IMG/VR virus record: IMGVR_UViG_3300047586_000361
Location: 1 to 23,006 of that record
DNA length: 23,006 nt
Reading direction: 5' to 3' (one strand)
Source of the DNA: a virus
The notes under the pieces were generated by a model. It had not been told where the DNA came from. It did not search any database and worked only from the letters and a program-made list of their open reading frames with translations. This document shows positions 11,331 to 19,034 of the stretch, one piece after another (position 1 is the first letter of the stretch; every line of letters begins with the position of its first letter). The position numbers were made by a program, and so were the translations under genes.

Positions 11331-13160
11331 ATGAGTGACACACAGGACGTAGAGACAGAGAAGTACGTGGGCGTTCTGACGAAGAAGGAAAGCGAAGACA
11401 TCGTCGCCTTCCTGGACGAGGAGATTCGTCTGTGCGAGTTGGAGCGTGCGGGGGAAGAGGAAGAGTGGAAGGTCATCAGGCGCCAACGGTGGGCGCGCCC
11501 CGAGTTCGAGAAGAAGAACGTCCCGTGGCCCGATGCGAGTAACGTCTGTCCCCCAGGCGCCATGATCGCGACGAACACCGTCTTCGGGATGACCAAGAAC
11601 GCCTTTGGAGCGAAGACCCCCTTCTGGAGCATCACCGCGTTGCAGGAGAAGTCCAAGGAAGACATCCAGATCGCAAAGACGCTGGAGAGGTACCTGCAGC
11701 TTTTGGCGGATTCGCGTTCCGACTTGAACAAGCGCGAGCGGGACAGGGAGATCCAGGAGGAGGCGGATTCGCTGGGAACCGTGTTCGTCAAGGTTCCCTG
11801 GACGCAGGAGAAGCACCGCGTCACGTTGGAGAACGGAACGCAGGCGGATGCGACGTTTCATAACGGACCCGAGTGGGTTGTCTTCCCCAGGGAGGACGCC
11901 TACTACAGGATGCGGACGAAGGACATTCAGAAGGCCCAGTGGTTCGCCCAGGCGTTCGAGCTGGAAGAGCATGAGGTCGAGGAACGGTTCGCTTCGCAGA
12001 AGTGGACCGAGTGGGACACGTGGAGGACGGACTTCCGCTCCGAGGCGAAGGAGTACGAGAGGGACGTGGATGCGATGTCCAAAGGCGCTCCGCAGACGCG
12101 CAACGTGTGGGACTTCTTCGAGGTCTACGTCAGGTGGGATCTGGAGCCCAAAGACGGATTCTGGGAGGACCTCGTCCTTGTGTACAACAGGAAGAAGGGC
12201 GTCATCGTCAGCGCGCAGATCAACGGAATGGGAATACGCCCCCTGAGGCAATTCAACTTCATCAGGCGAAGCTTCCGTCTGGACGGGGCGGGTGTGGGAC
12301 ACGCGGGAATGCACATGCAAAGCGAGCTTGAGGCACTGCACAACAACAGGATCAATGCGGTGCATATGACCACGCTGAAGATGTTCATCGCAAGGCGCAA
12401 TAGCGGGATCAAAGAGCGGGAGAAGATGTTCCCGGGGAAGATCTGGATGATCGACAACGTGGCGGATTTCAAGCCGATTGAGGTTGGCGAAGTGTACCCT
12501 TCGTCGCTGCAGGCTGAGGGAAATGCGTGGCAGTATCTGCAAAAGGCAACGCTGATGTCCGACTCGATGGCGGGGTTCGCGGATCAGACGCTGAAGTCCA
12601 GAGACGGACTGGGGATGCAGACGAACAGGATGCGGGCCAACTCGGGGATCGTCGGAAGCATTCTGGAGGGGATGGAAGACGCCTATTCGGATCTTGGGCA
12701 GATGACCGTCTTCCAGCTTGTGTGGAACAAGGAGACGGTGCTGGAAAACGAGAGGACCATCGGGCGTCTCAGTGACGACGAGATGGCGGATCTTGAGAAG
12801 GCGCTCTCCATCGACGTACACGAGATCCCTGCGAAGCTCCGCTTCTCGGTGCGTACCAGCGATGCGGAGCAGACCTTCGAGGCGCGGAGACAGAACGTTC
12901 TCTCGCTATGGTCGATCTACAGTGTGTGGATGAACAAGATGATCCCGCTGATGATGCAGACGTACAGTGGGATCCCGCAGAAGGACGGGAGCATGCAGCC
13001 CCTGCCGCAGCCTGTGAAGGAGTTCATGGTCAGGACCACCGTGGGAAGCAACATCCTCATGGGGAAGATCTTTGAGTTCTTCGGGGAGGATGAGACTCAG
13101 GAGGATGAAAGCGAATGTCAACGCAAACGGAGAAGGTGGATCCCAGGCTGGTGGCGCTGA
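11331..13160 (+). CDS. Portal protein
   Basis: A 609-residue protein expected to form the dodecameric ring at the capsid vertex and dock the terminase. Recognisable features are the wing region (FFEVYVRWDLEP, about 254-265) and, after IRPLRQFNFIRRSF, the family hallmark 'GAGVGHAGMHMQSELEALHN' (about 319-338), which precedes the long stem helices and a Met-rich C-terminal barrel. It follows the large terminase, as in most tailed phages. The ATG at 11331 has AAGGAGG upstream. The last 20 residues (ECQRKRRRWIPGWWR) are unusually basic and aromatic and overlap two other open frames, so the true C-terminus may differ. Confidence 0.88.
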   Translation: MSDTQDVETEKYVGVLTKKESEDIVAFLDEEIRLCELERAGEEEEWKVIRRQRWARPEFEKKNVPWPDASNVCPPGAMIATNTVFGMTKNAFGAKTPFWSITALQEKSKEDIQIAKTLERYLQLLADSRSDLNKRERDREIQEEADSLGTVFVKVPWTQEKHRVTLENGTQADATFHNGPEWVVFPREDAYYRMRTKDIQKAQWFAQAFELEEHEVEERFASQKWTEWDTWRTDFRSEAKEYERDVDAMSKGAPQTRNVWDFFEVYVRWDLEPKDGFWEDLVLVYNRKKGVIVSAQINGMGIRPLRQFNFIRRSFRLDGAGVGHAGMHMQSELEALHNNRINAVHMTTLKMFIARRNSGIKEREKMFPGKIWMIDNVADFKPIEVGEVYPSSLQAEGNAWQYLQKATLMSDSMAGFADQTLKSRDGLGMQTNRMRANSGIVGSILEGMEDAYSDLGQMTVFQLVWNKETVLENERTIGRLSDDEMADLEKALSIDVHEIPAKLRFSVRTSDAEQTFEARRQNVLSLWSIYSVWMNKMIPLMMQTYSGIPQKDGSMQPLPQPVKEFMVRTTVGSNILMGKIFEFFGEDETQEDESECQRKRRRWIPGWWR

Positions 13161-13320
13161 AGCAGCAGCAGGCGGACCTGCAGGATCTCCTGGACCACAG
13201 GGGATGGCAGGTCTACTTGGGGCTGGCGCGAACGCTCCAGGTGCGGGAGGAGGGGGTCCTGCGCAGCAGCAAGGAGTCCCAGGAAATCTTTCAGGCTCAG
13301 GGGGTTTTCCGCCTCTTTGA
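13105..13320 (+). other. Gly/Pro/Ala-rich open frame, +1 relative to portal
   Basis: This frame is open from ATG 13105 (also ATG 13090) to TGA 13320, in the +1 frame of the portal gene. It reads as a low-complexity tail, GGAEAAAGGPAGSPGPQG then GAGANAPGAGGGG, ending PGNLSGSGGFPPL. Such Gly/Pro tails are common at the ends of portal and virion proteins. ATG 13105 has AGGAGG directly adjacent (too close), so independent initiation is poor. A frameshift from the portal frame before or at its TGA would append this tail. Alternatively it is a by-product of the overlapping 13115-13405 gene. Confidence 0.3.
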
Positions 13321-13405
13321 CAGCTTGAACACGGCGATCAAGGAATTGTGCGACGCGGATGAGGAAGCGCTGAAGATGATGCTTCCCGCCGAAGAGGAGA
13401 CGTGA
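13115..13405 (+). CDS. Small helical head-module protein
   Basis: A 96-residue product, mainly helical: VALKQQQADLQDLLDHRGWQ (about 11-30), then RTLQVREEGVL and a C-terminal acidic helix. The 'dLl.h.GW......' opening is typical of small unnamed proteins found between portal and scaffold genes. The ATG at 13115 is 10 nt after AGGAGG and overlaps the portal end by 46 nt. Codon third positions match the neighbours, favouring this frame. The stop overlaps the next start as TGATG. Function is unknown, possibly an assembly accessory. Confidence 0.65.
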   Translation: MSTQTEKVDPRLVALKQQQADLQDLLDHRGWQVYLGLARTLQVREEGVLRSSKESQEIFQAQGVFRLFDSLNTAIKELCDADEEALKMMLPAEEET

Positions 13406-14208
13406 TGGCGAAAGATGATGTGGAACCGCAGTTTCAGGACGAGTCCCCCGAGGAGATCGTCTTCACCGACGAGGCCGCAGCGACGCCTGATCCCGATGAG
13501 GACTTGCCAGAGGACGTAAAAAAGTCCTCCAAGAAGGACCTCTACAACAAGGTGAAAGCCCTTGAAGAGAAGGCGGCTGCGGCTCCGGGGGTCGAGGACA
13601 GGATCGCGGGAAGCTTTGCGAAGGCCGTTGAGGGGTTGCGTCCCGCCCCCGCGGCGGCCGCGCCCGCCCCCGCGCGGGAGAGCGACGCGGACTTCATGGG
13701 GCGTCTGAAGAAGGACCTCTTCGACGAAGAGAAGGCGCCCGCGCTGCTGAAGGAACTCGTTGCGCGCGAGGTCGGACCCATGTTCGCCCAGACGGTGGAG
13801 ATCAACTTTGCACAGGCGAGAAGGCTTGCGGAGATGGACGCCGAGACGGGACCCGTCCTGAAGCGCTACGGGAAGGAAGTCGACGCGATGTTGGGGACGC
13901 TCCCCGACAACGTGAGGAAGACGCCGCAGGCCTTGGACTACGTCTTGAAGCAGGTAAGGAGCGCGCACATTTCGGACATCGCGAGGGAGATGGCCCAGAC
14001 GATGCTGGAGGAGGAGCGCGCCAGGACGGATAAGCCCAGACGCGAGACGCTCAACTTGGAGGCGGGAGGCGCAAGAGGGGGAAGCGTCTCCAGTGCGGCG
14101 CCTCGGAAAAAAATCATCACGATCACTCAAGAAGATCGGCGAAAGGCCGATGAGATGGGCGTCGATGCAAGTGTCGTGGCGGCCCAGCGTGCGGGTCGCG
14201 TGTCGTAG
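13405..14208 (+). CDS. Capsid scaffold-like protein
   Basis: A 267-residue protein: an acidic N-terminus (DESPEEIVF...DEDLPED), an Ala/Pro-rich linker (about 82-92), and a long helical middle (residues about 95-215) rich in Lys/Glu. It ends with a basic C-terminal region carrying PRKKIITITQED and a helix-turn-like end (KADEMGVDASVVAAQ). Acidic-helical proteins with a basic capsid-binding tail upstream of the major capsid gene are typical internal scaffolds. ATG 13405 is chosen over GTG 13402 because GAGGAG is 5 nt away. No protease domain is visible. The assignment is from composition and position. Confidence 0.6.
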   Translation: MAKDDVEPQFQDESPEEIVFTDEAAATPDPDEDLPEDVKKSSKKDLYNKVKALEEKAAAAPGVEDRIAGSFAKAVEGLRPAPAAAAPAPARESDADFMGRLKKDLFDEEKAPALLKELVAREVGPMFAQTVEINFAQARRLAEMDAETGPVLKRYGKEVDAMLGTLPDNVRKTPQALDYVLKQVRSAHISDIAREMAQTMLEEERARTDKPRRETLNLEAGGARGGSVSSAAPRKKIITITQEDRRKADEMGVDASVVAAQRAGRVS

Positions 14209-14219
14209 GAAAGGTCGAA

Positions 14220-14906
14220 ATGGCAGTCAAAGAGAAGGAAAAGGCAAAACTCCCCCCCGCAAAGCGCGTTGTGGACGTAAGCAGGAAGCATTCGGACGAG
14301 GATATCCTCGCGCTGGAGGCCAAGGATTACGCGCTGCGCTTCAACGAGAGGGACTTCCGCGAGTTGGACGAGTCCACCATCGAGAAGCTTTCCTCGGCGA
14401 ACGCGAGGGACTACTTCATCACCAAGGGTGCGCATGACGCGCTGGCGAAGAACGCCAAGCGTAGCGCGTTGGGCTTCGAAGGGATCGAGATCGTCGACCC
14501 GTTGAAGACGCAGGCGAGGAACAAGCTCGCAAACGAGGGGATTCCCAAGGGATTCCATGCGTGCTGGAAGCGCCCTGACGAGGTCGAGGACGCGAAGAAG
14601 AACGGGTACGTGATGGTCCCCAAAGACGTGAAGACTCCTGGGGCGTCCTCCACGTCCTCTTCGCATGTCATCACTGCGAAGGACGGCAAGGACGACCTCG
14701 TGTTGATGATGGTCCCCCAGCGCCTTTTCTTGCAGCATCTGGAGGCCAACGCGCAGCAGAGCAGAAGGAACGCGGGGGCAACAATCAAGGAACTTTCGCG
14801 AAAGGTCGCGGAAACCAATAGGAATCTCGAAGGGGTCGAGCTTCCCAATCTCGAAGAGACCACCTCAACGGACGAAGTTCCGATCAGCGTGGATCGCGCA
14901 AGCTAA
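14220..14906 (+). CDS. Head-module protein of unknown function (228 aa)
   Basis: A 228-residue product with a basic N-terminus (KEKEKAKLPPAKR), a charged helical region, and a segment IPKGFHACWKRPDEVEDAKK then GYVMV (about 109-134). The 'KG.h..W.rpDE...a...GY..V' pattern recurs in virion-associated proteins of several phages next to the capsid gene. C-terminal residues 165-205 are helical. The SD is GGAAAGG. It could be a second scaffold component or an internal head protein; no catalytic motif is visible. Confidence 0.5.
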   Translation: MAVKEKEKAKLPPAKRVVDVSRKHSDEDILALEAKDYALRFNERDFRELDESTIEKLSSANARDYFITKGAHDALAKNAKRSALGFEGIEIVDPLKTQARNKLANEGIPKGFHACWKRPDEVEDAKKNGYVMVPKDVKTPGASSTSSSHVITAKDGKDDLVLMMVPQRLFLQHLEANAQQSRRNAGATIKELSRKVAETNRNLEGVELPNLEETTSTDEVPISVDRAS

Positions 14907-14921
14907 GAGGAGGAGAACGAA

Positions 14922-15401
14922 ATGGCAAACCCCAACAATCCCCACAGTTTTCTGTGGGAAAAGACGGATCAGTCGGGGGCCGTCAAGCTGAGAAGGTTCG
15001 TAACCGTGTCCAACACGACCCTCTCGGTCGGAGATCCCGTAGTCGTGCTGAGCGGGTACGTGAAGCTGGCGGGAATCACCTCGGTGGCCCTCTTCGGGTT
15101 TGCCGCAGAGGCGGTGACGGGAGTCGCAGCGACCAGGAAGAGCGTCGCGATCATTCCCGCGATCGACGGGTACACGTTCTCCGCACAGGTCAAGAGCGGA
15201 ACGAACCTCACCGTGGGGTACCTGGGAACCAAGGGCGGGATCGCAGGGACCACCAACGGAAAGATCGGCTTCAGCTCCACGGCAACCACCAGCGTGCTGC
15301 AGATCATCGGGTTGAAGAAGATGCCCGGCAACAACTGGGGCACCTACGCCCAGCTCATGCTGAAGGTCGTGCGGTCGGGCTACGAAGGCTCGATCAGGTA
15401 A
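14922..15401 (+). CDS. Head decoration/stabilisation-like protein
   Basis: A 159-residue, almost entirely beta-rich protein with many Val/Thr/Gly residues: VTVSNTTLSVGDPVVVLSG (about 28-46), LFGFAAEAVTGVAA and a C-terminal strand pair. The size, the composition and the position directly before the major capsid gene fit a decoration (cementing) protein of the type that trimerises on capsids. The strong SD GGAGGAG precedes ATG 14922. A perfect hairpin (14941-14958) lies 19 nt into the gene. Family is not certain. Confidence 0.5.
   Translation: MANPNNPHSFLWEKTDQSGAVKLRRFVTVSNTTLSVGDPVVVLSGYVKLAGITSVALFGFAAEAVTGVAATRKSVAIIPAIDGYTFSAQVKSGTNLTVGYLGTKGGIAGTTNGKIGFSSTATTSVLQIIGLKKMPGNNWGTYAQLMLKVVRSGYEGSIR
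14941..14958 (+). repeat. Hairpin at start of decoration-like gene
   Basis: CCCACAG-TTTT-CTGTGGG, a perfect 7-bp stem, begins 19 nt after the first base of the ATG at 14922. It is inside the coding frame (residues HSFLWE). Followed by GAAAAG rather than a U-run, so it is not a terminator. It may influence ribosome loading or message stability. Confidence 0.45.
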
Positions 15402-15416
15402 GGGGAGGAGAAAAAC

Positions 15417-16337
15417 ATGCCCGGACCTGGAATCATTTCAAGCGTTTACCCCAATCAGCTCACGATCAAGGACTTCGACAAGATCTACTACGACACGTAC
15501 CTGAGGACTCCCCCAGAGTACACGCAGTGGGTCAACGTCGTCAACGGGAAGGCCAACTACTTCAGAGCGGGACAGCTCGCAGGGTTTGGCGTCATCCCCG
15601 ACATGGACGAGGGCGACGGGGTTCCCGCGACCTCGCTCAAGCAGGGCAACGAGAAGACGATCAAGTACACCAACATCGGCGTGCAGGTGCAGGTGACGGA
15701 GAATGCAAGGGAGGACGACCAGAGCGGGTTGATCGCCAAGATCCCCGAGATGCTGGGGAAGTCGATGCTCCTGACCTGCGAGATGAAGGCGGCGGACATC
15801 CTGAACTCGGGGTTCGTCACCACGTACCGCGTTGCACTGGACACCAAGGCGCTCTTCTCCGCGACGCACACGCTGGTCGACCCGAGCGGGTCGTCCACAA
15901 CCATGTCGAACCTCGGGACCGCGGGGACGCTGTCCGAGACGACCTTGCAGGAGCTTTTTGACCTCCTGGAGAAGAACGTCACCGAGAACGGCATTCCCGC
16001 ACCGATCCGACCCAGGCTCCTGGTGATCCCCGTGGACCTCAGGTGGATCGCGGAACGGTTGCTGATGAGCGAGCTTCGCCCCGGGTCGATGGACAACGAC
16101 ATCAACGCGCTGAAGGGGAAGATCGGTTTCATGGTCAGCCACTTCCTCACTTCCACGACCGCGTTCTTCCTCCTGGCGGACAAGGCCGACCACGACCTTC
16201 AGTTCGTGTGGAGACGCAAGCAGCAGACGAAGGCGCAGGACGACTTCAACACGGGAAGCTGGATGTACAAGATCACCGCGCGCGTGACGGCAGACCTGTT
16301 CGACTACCGTGGGGCAGCCGCCAACGCGGGAGCCTGA
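15417..16337 (+). CDS. Major capsid protein
   Basis: A 306-residue protein, expected to form the HK97-fold shell. Visible features are an N-terminal helix (IKDFDKIYYDTY), an E-loop-like region (GVIPDMDEGDGVPATSLK, about 58-75), KYTNIGVQVQVTENA (about 83-97), the family signature ALFSATHT (about 145-152) near the spine, and P-domain strands RPRLLVIPVDLRWIAERLL (about 198-216). The SATHT motif is shared with Mu gpT-like and related capsids. The SD GGGGAGGAG is the strongest in the window, as expected for the most abundant product. Length is normal. Confidence 0.85.
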   Translation: MPGPGIISSVYPNQLTIKDFDKIYYDTYLRTPPEYTQWVNVVNGKANYFRAGQLAGFGVIPDMDEGDGVPATSLKQGNEKTIKYTNIGVQVQVTENAREDDQSGLIAKIPEMLGKSMLLTCEMKAADILNSGFVTTYRVALDTKALFSATHTLVDPSGSSTTMSNLGTAGTLSETTLQELFDLLEKNVTENGIPAPIRPRLLVIPVDLRWIAERLLMSELRPGSMDNDINALKGKIGFMVSHFLTSTTAFFLLADKADHDLQFVWRRKQQTKAQDDFNTGSWMYKITARVTADLFDYRGAAANAGA

Positions 16338-16340
16338 GCG

Positions 16341-16655
16341 ATGAGCTACACCTACGGAAGCTTCGAGGCGAAGACGTTCGTCAAGGCGGGGACCACGATC
16401 AAGGCGACAGCGGGACTGAACCTGAAGCTTTTCATCGTGAAGTGCCCCGCCACCGCGACAAGCGTGGCGGTTACGGGCATCTCGGCGGCGATGCTTTTGC
16501 AGACCGCGTACGGGGTGAAGATGTCGGGGGCAGTGGTGAAAACCTCTGCCTTGATGACAACGGCTTGTTCGCTGGGAGCGGCAAAGGTGATCTTCGCTGC
16601 AGTCAAGGCGTTGACAGGCGCCGCGATTCACGTTCTCGTGCACGACGCGCGATAA
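16341..16655 (+). CDS. Small beta-rich virion-type protein
   Basis: A 104-residue product, rich in Ala/Thr/Val, with repeated strands (TTIKATAGLNLKLFIVKC, VAVTGISAAML). It may be a second decoration or head-completion protein. Only 3 nt separate it from the major capsid gene; GGGAG 8 nt upstream supports ATG 16341. A related layout is seen in the 96-residue protein at 19322-19612. No family is recognised. Confidence 0.5.
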   Translation: MSYTYGSFEAKTFVKAGTTIKATAGLNLKLFIVKCPATATSVAVTGISAAMLLQTAYGVKMSGAVVKTSALMTTACSLGAAKVIFAAVKALTGAAIHVLVHDAR

Positions 16656-16667
16656 GCGAGGGGCTAC

Positions 16668-16916
16668 ATGCCCGGACAGACATACGAACGGATCACAATC
16701 TTGGGAAGCCCGCCGAATGCAAGCGGGCTTTCCCTTTCTATCTTACAGACGTTGGACGCCACGGGACCGATGCTGACGGGGGAACCGTGGTATCGGTGCT
16801 GTCAGTGCGGGATGGACTTCCCCAAGTCGAAGGTGCGCTTCTTTCGGGGGAAGGCGTACGGCGTGCCTTGCACTGACGCGCAGGATATTGCGCAGCTCGC
16901 GCGGGGGAAGCGATGA
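16668..16916 (+). CDS. Small Cys-rich protein (YRCCQCG motif)
   Basis: An 82-residue product. The C-terminal half reads EPWYRCCQCG (C44, C45, C47) and FFRGKAYGVPC (C68), as in small phage zinc-ribbon proteins with 'W.rC..CG...P...vr..GkaY..p.'. The first 35 residues contain a strong terminator-like hairpin in the DNA (16703-16734), so translation might instead begin at ATG 16770. The upstream ATG has GAGGGG nearby. The end overlaps the next gene as ATGA. Confidence 0.5.
   Translation: MPGQTYERITILGSPPNASGLSLSILQTLDATGPMLTGEPWYRCCQCGMDFPKSKVRFFRGKAYGVPCTDAQDIAQLARGKR
16703..16737 (+). terminator. Intrinsic terminator-like hairpin after capsid genes
   Basis: AAGCCCGC (16706-16713) and GCGGGCTT (16723-16730) form a perfect 8-bp stem with a 9-nt loop. 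It extends by GGG/CCC (16703-16705 with 16732-16734) past one bulged T and is followed by TTTCTATCTTA. It sits inside the reading frame at 16668-16916. A leaky stop here would keep capsid and decoration transcripts above those of the following genes. Confidence 0.55.
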
Positions 16917-17083
16917 CTCGCGAGATGGCGATATTCGTGACGCTTCTCCTTTTTGCTTTCGCGGAGGCGGTGATCATCCTTGTCCTGATGAAGCGCCTAC
17001 GGAAGGCGGGAAGGCGATATCGCTTTCGGGAGAACCTCCACGAGATGCTCCGCGTGACGGAACGCGAAGAGATGAGGCGCTAA
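16913..17083 (+). CDS. Small single-pass membrane protein
   Basis: A 56-residue product: one hydrophobic segment (residues about 5-26, IFVTLLLFAFAEAVIILVLM) followed by a strongly basic-acidic cytoplasmic tail (KRLRKAGRRYRFRE...). The ATG overlaps the previous TGA as ATGA; the next gene starts 2 nt after its stop. One transmembrane helix with a charged tail fits a spanin-like, holin-like or holin-regulating protein, but there is no endolysin nearby in the window, so the lysis role is speculative. Confidence 0.5.
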   Translation: MTREMAIFVTLLLFAFAEAVIILVLMKRLRKAGRRYRFRENLHEMLRVTEREEMRR

Positions 17084-17084
17084 G

Positions 17085-17390
17085 ATGACACGTGAGATGA
17101 TTGAGATCGGCGAGGCGATACGTGTGGAGAATGGTCCCGCAAGGCGGACGGCTGTTGCGACAAAGGCGCTTCTGGATGACGCAAAGACGGCGCGGCACTA
17201 TCGGGTTGGCGAAAAAGACGCGATGGGGAAGGTGATCGTCTTGGACGCACCGATGACGTATCTCGACTACAAGGGAGCGTGGGTCTGGTACGTCTACAAG
17301 TTTGACGCTGATGAGGGGCGGTGGCTCCCTGTTGCTGTGGAAGCGACGAAGGATTTGGCCCTCACCGCGGCGCATCTTCTGGAGGACTGA
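17085..17390 (+). CDS. Hypothetical phage protein (101 aa)
   Basis: A 101-residue product starting MTREMIEIGEAIRVENG. It has a mixed alpha/beta character with an aromatic strand WVWYVYKFDADEGRWLP (about 66-82), which often marks a DUF-type virion accessory. The ATG starts 2 nt after the preceding stop. No motif is recognised and no membrane segment is visible. Confidence 0.5.
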   Translation: MTREMIEIGEAIRVENGPARRTAVATKALLDDAKTARHYRVGEKDAMGKVIVLDAPMTYLDYKGAWVWYVYKFDADEGRWLPVAVEATKDLALTAAHLLED

Positions 17391-17392
17391 CC

Positions 17393-17767
17393 TTGGCGTA
17401 CATGAACGACATCCTCTACGATCTGCTTCTCGCGGGATTCTCAGGGGTGGCGACCCGCCTGGATATCTGTTCGCAGGAACCCGCGACGTACACCGAGGCA
17501 ACCTCGACGTACACGCTGGGAAACAAGACGGGGATCACCTATCAGGCCGCGGCAGATCGGACGCCTAACGGAAGGAAGATCGCTGTGGATGCGATCAGCG
17601 GCGGGAGCGTCACGGGGACGGGAACTGCTTCGCATTGGGCGATCACCAAGCCCACGACGACGACGGCCCTCTACGCGGCAAAGACGCTTTCCGCGACGCA
17701 GGCGGTCACAAGCGGGAATACGTTTTCGTTGGCGTCGTTTGACATCGGCGTTCCGGACGCCGCATAA
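17393..17767 (+). CDS. Conserved tail-associated-type protein
   Basis: A 124-residue beta-rich product if read from the TTG at 17393 (GGAGG 7 nt upstream). The ATG at 17402 would leave 16 nt to the SD, so I favour TTG. The sequence DICSQEP-TYTEATSTYTLG followed by K.G and DAISGGSVTGTGTASHWAI resembles a small conserved phage protein near tail or fibre genes, often annotated as hypothetical. It is probably a beta-sandwich virion part. The TAA overlaps the next ATG by one base. Confidence 0.55.
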   Translation: MAYMNDILYDLLLAGFSGVATRLDICSQEPATYTEATSTYTLGNKTGITYQAAADRTPNGRKIAVDAISGGSVTGTGTASHWAITKPTTTTALYAAKTLSATQAVTSGNTFSLASFDIGVPDAA

Positions 17768-18399
17768 TGGCTGACACAAAGATCTCTGCACTTCCTGCAG
17801 CCTCAACCGTAGCGGACGCCAACGAGATCCCCATCAACGAAGCGGGAACTACGAAGAAGATCACCGCGCTCCAGCTCCGCGCCTATTCGGGAGACGGCCT
17901 CTTCAACGCATCCGTCACGCCGCAGGCGATCAGCGCTACCACGGCGTATGTCGCCAACTCAAATATCGCTGTTCCAGCAGGAAAACTCAGGATCAAGACA
18001 ATATTCCGATGGACGATCAGCGTCACGAAGTCGGCGGCGGGCACCACGGCAGGTTGTGCGATCATCTTCAAGCTCGGAGCGGCAGGCACGACGGGTGATG
18101 CGAGCATTCTGACATTCACGTTCGGCACTCCTACGGGCGTTGCGGATACTGCATTCTTCGAGGTGATGGTTGTGATCCGCGGTCCGCTCTCCGCATCGTG
18201 CATCGCGGACGGGATAGCCATCATGCAGCACAACCTTGCGGCGACGGGCTTCTCAACTCTTCCCGCTGAAACAAAGCAGGTCACGTCGGGAACATTTGAC
18301 GCAACAGTTGCGAATCTGATCGCGGGACTCACGATCACGACGACGGCGCTGTCCGTGTGGACGGTGACCTCGGTAGTGGCGGAGGCACTCAACCTGTAA
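17767..18399 (+). CDS. Fibre-like virion protein
   Basis: A 210-residue product. The N-terminus KISALPAASTVADANEIPI (about 5-23) followed by KKITALQL is the common opening of phage tail and head fibre proteins. The remainder is Thr/Ala/Val-rich beta-structure (FRWTISVTKS, TSGTFDATVANLIAGLTI), as in trimeric adhesion or decoration domains. It therefore probably forms a fibre or a receptor-contacting knob. The start shares a base with the preceding stop (TAATG). Confidence 0.6.
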   Translation: MADTKISALPAASTVADANEIPINEAGTTKKITALQLRAYSGDGLFNASVTPQAISATTAYVANSNIAVPAGKLRIKTIFRWTISVTKSAAGTTAGCAIIFKLGAAGTTGDASILTFTFGTPTGVADTAFFEVMVVIRGPLSASCIADGIAIMQHNLAATGFSTLPAETKQVTSGTFDATVANLIAGLTITTTALSVWTVTSVVAEALNL

Positions 18400-19034
18400 T
18401 GGCCAGATTCCTGCTTGAATATCCAACGAAGATTCTCCTCGAGGACGAGGCCAGCGCGATCCTTCTCGAAGACGGGACGCTGCTCCTGGACGAGTACTCC
18501 GCGGCTGCGGCCACCGATGGACTCCTGCTTGAAGATGGCTCGTCTCTGCTCCTTGAGGTTACCGACAACGCCCTCACAGCGAACGGACTCGACTGCGGGA
18601 CGCCCGCCCTGGCCTCTCCCGCTGTCTCCCAGAATCACGTCGTTGCCGCAGCCCTTCTCACGACTACCCCAGTACTCGCCAGTCCAGCGGTATCACAGAA
18701 TCACGCGCTGACCGCGGCTCTGTTGACGACGGTTCCCGTCTTGGCAAGTCCGGTGCTTTCCCAGAATCACAGCATCGGGGCGAATACGCTGACGGGAAGT
18801 GTCGTTTTAGGGACACCAGTAATTTCTCAGGGGCACGTCTTGGGGGCGAGCGGTATCCTTGTAGGACCCGTTCTCGGCGGACCGACACTGGCGCAGATTC
18901 ACGCGATGGTAGCAAACGCGTTGGCGGCAGGTGCACCTGATCTGGGAACTCCAGCGATTCTGCTTGCGGGTGGGACCTCGTCGTGGTCGAGGAGAAGGCG
19001 GCAGATGCTCGCCTCGCGCGGGAGAGGCGTATGA
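18399..19034 (+). CDS. Repeat-containing tail protein (LLLEDG and 22-residue SQNH repeats)
   Basis: A 211-residue product with two repeat systems. Residues 11-53 hold LLEDG-type hexad repeats (ILLEDE, ILLEDG, LLLEDG, LLLE). Residues 60-190 hold five units of exactly 22 residues, each with a His (H80, H102, H124, H146, H168), based on a P.LASP.(V/L)SQNH..(T/G)A.(L)LT consensus that decays toward the C-terminus. Similar P-VLGTP-H repeats occur in other phage tail proteins. The C-terminus is basic (SWSRRRRQMLASRGRGV). It is probably a long beta-rod or a flexible virion linker. The start overlaps the preceding TAA; the stop overlaps the next ATG. Confidence 0.6.
   Translation: MARFLLEYPTKILLEDEASAILLEDGTLLLDEYSAAAATDGLLLEDGSSLLLEVTDNALTANGLDCGTPALASPAVSQNHVVAAALLTTTPVLASPAVSQNHALTAALLTTVPVLASPVLSQNHSIGANTLTGSVVLGTPVISQGHVLGASGILVGPVLGGPTLAQIHAMVANALAAGAPDLGTPAILLAGGTSSWSRRRRQMLASRGRGV

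Noticed and set aside
11109-12821. Leftward 570-codon frame opposite terminase and portal
   Set aside because: It is antisense to two confidently identified structural genes, crosses their boundary, and gives a low-complexity Arg/His/Leu product.
13297-14130. Leftward 277-codon frame opposite the scaffold-like gene
   Set aside because: It is an antisense shadow; the rightward frame has an SD, TGATG coupling and a sensible composition.
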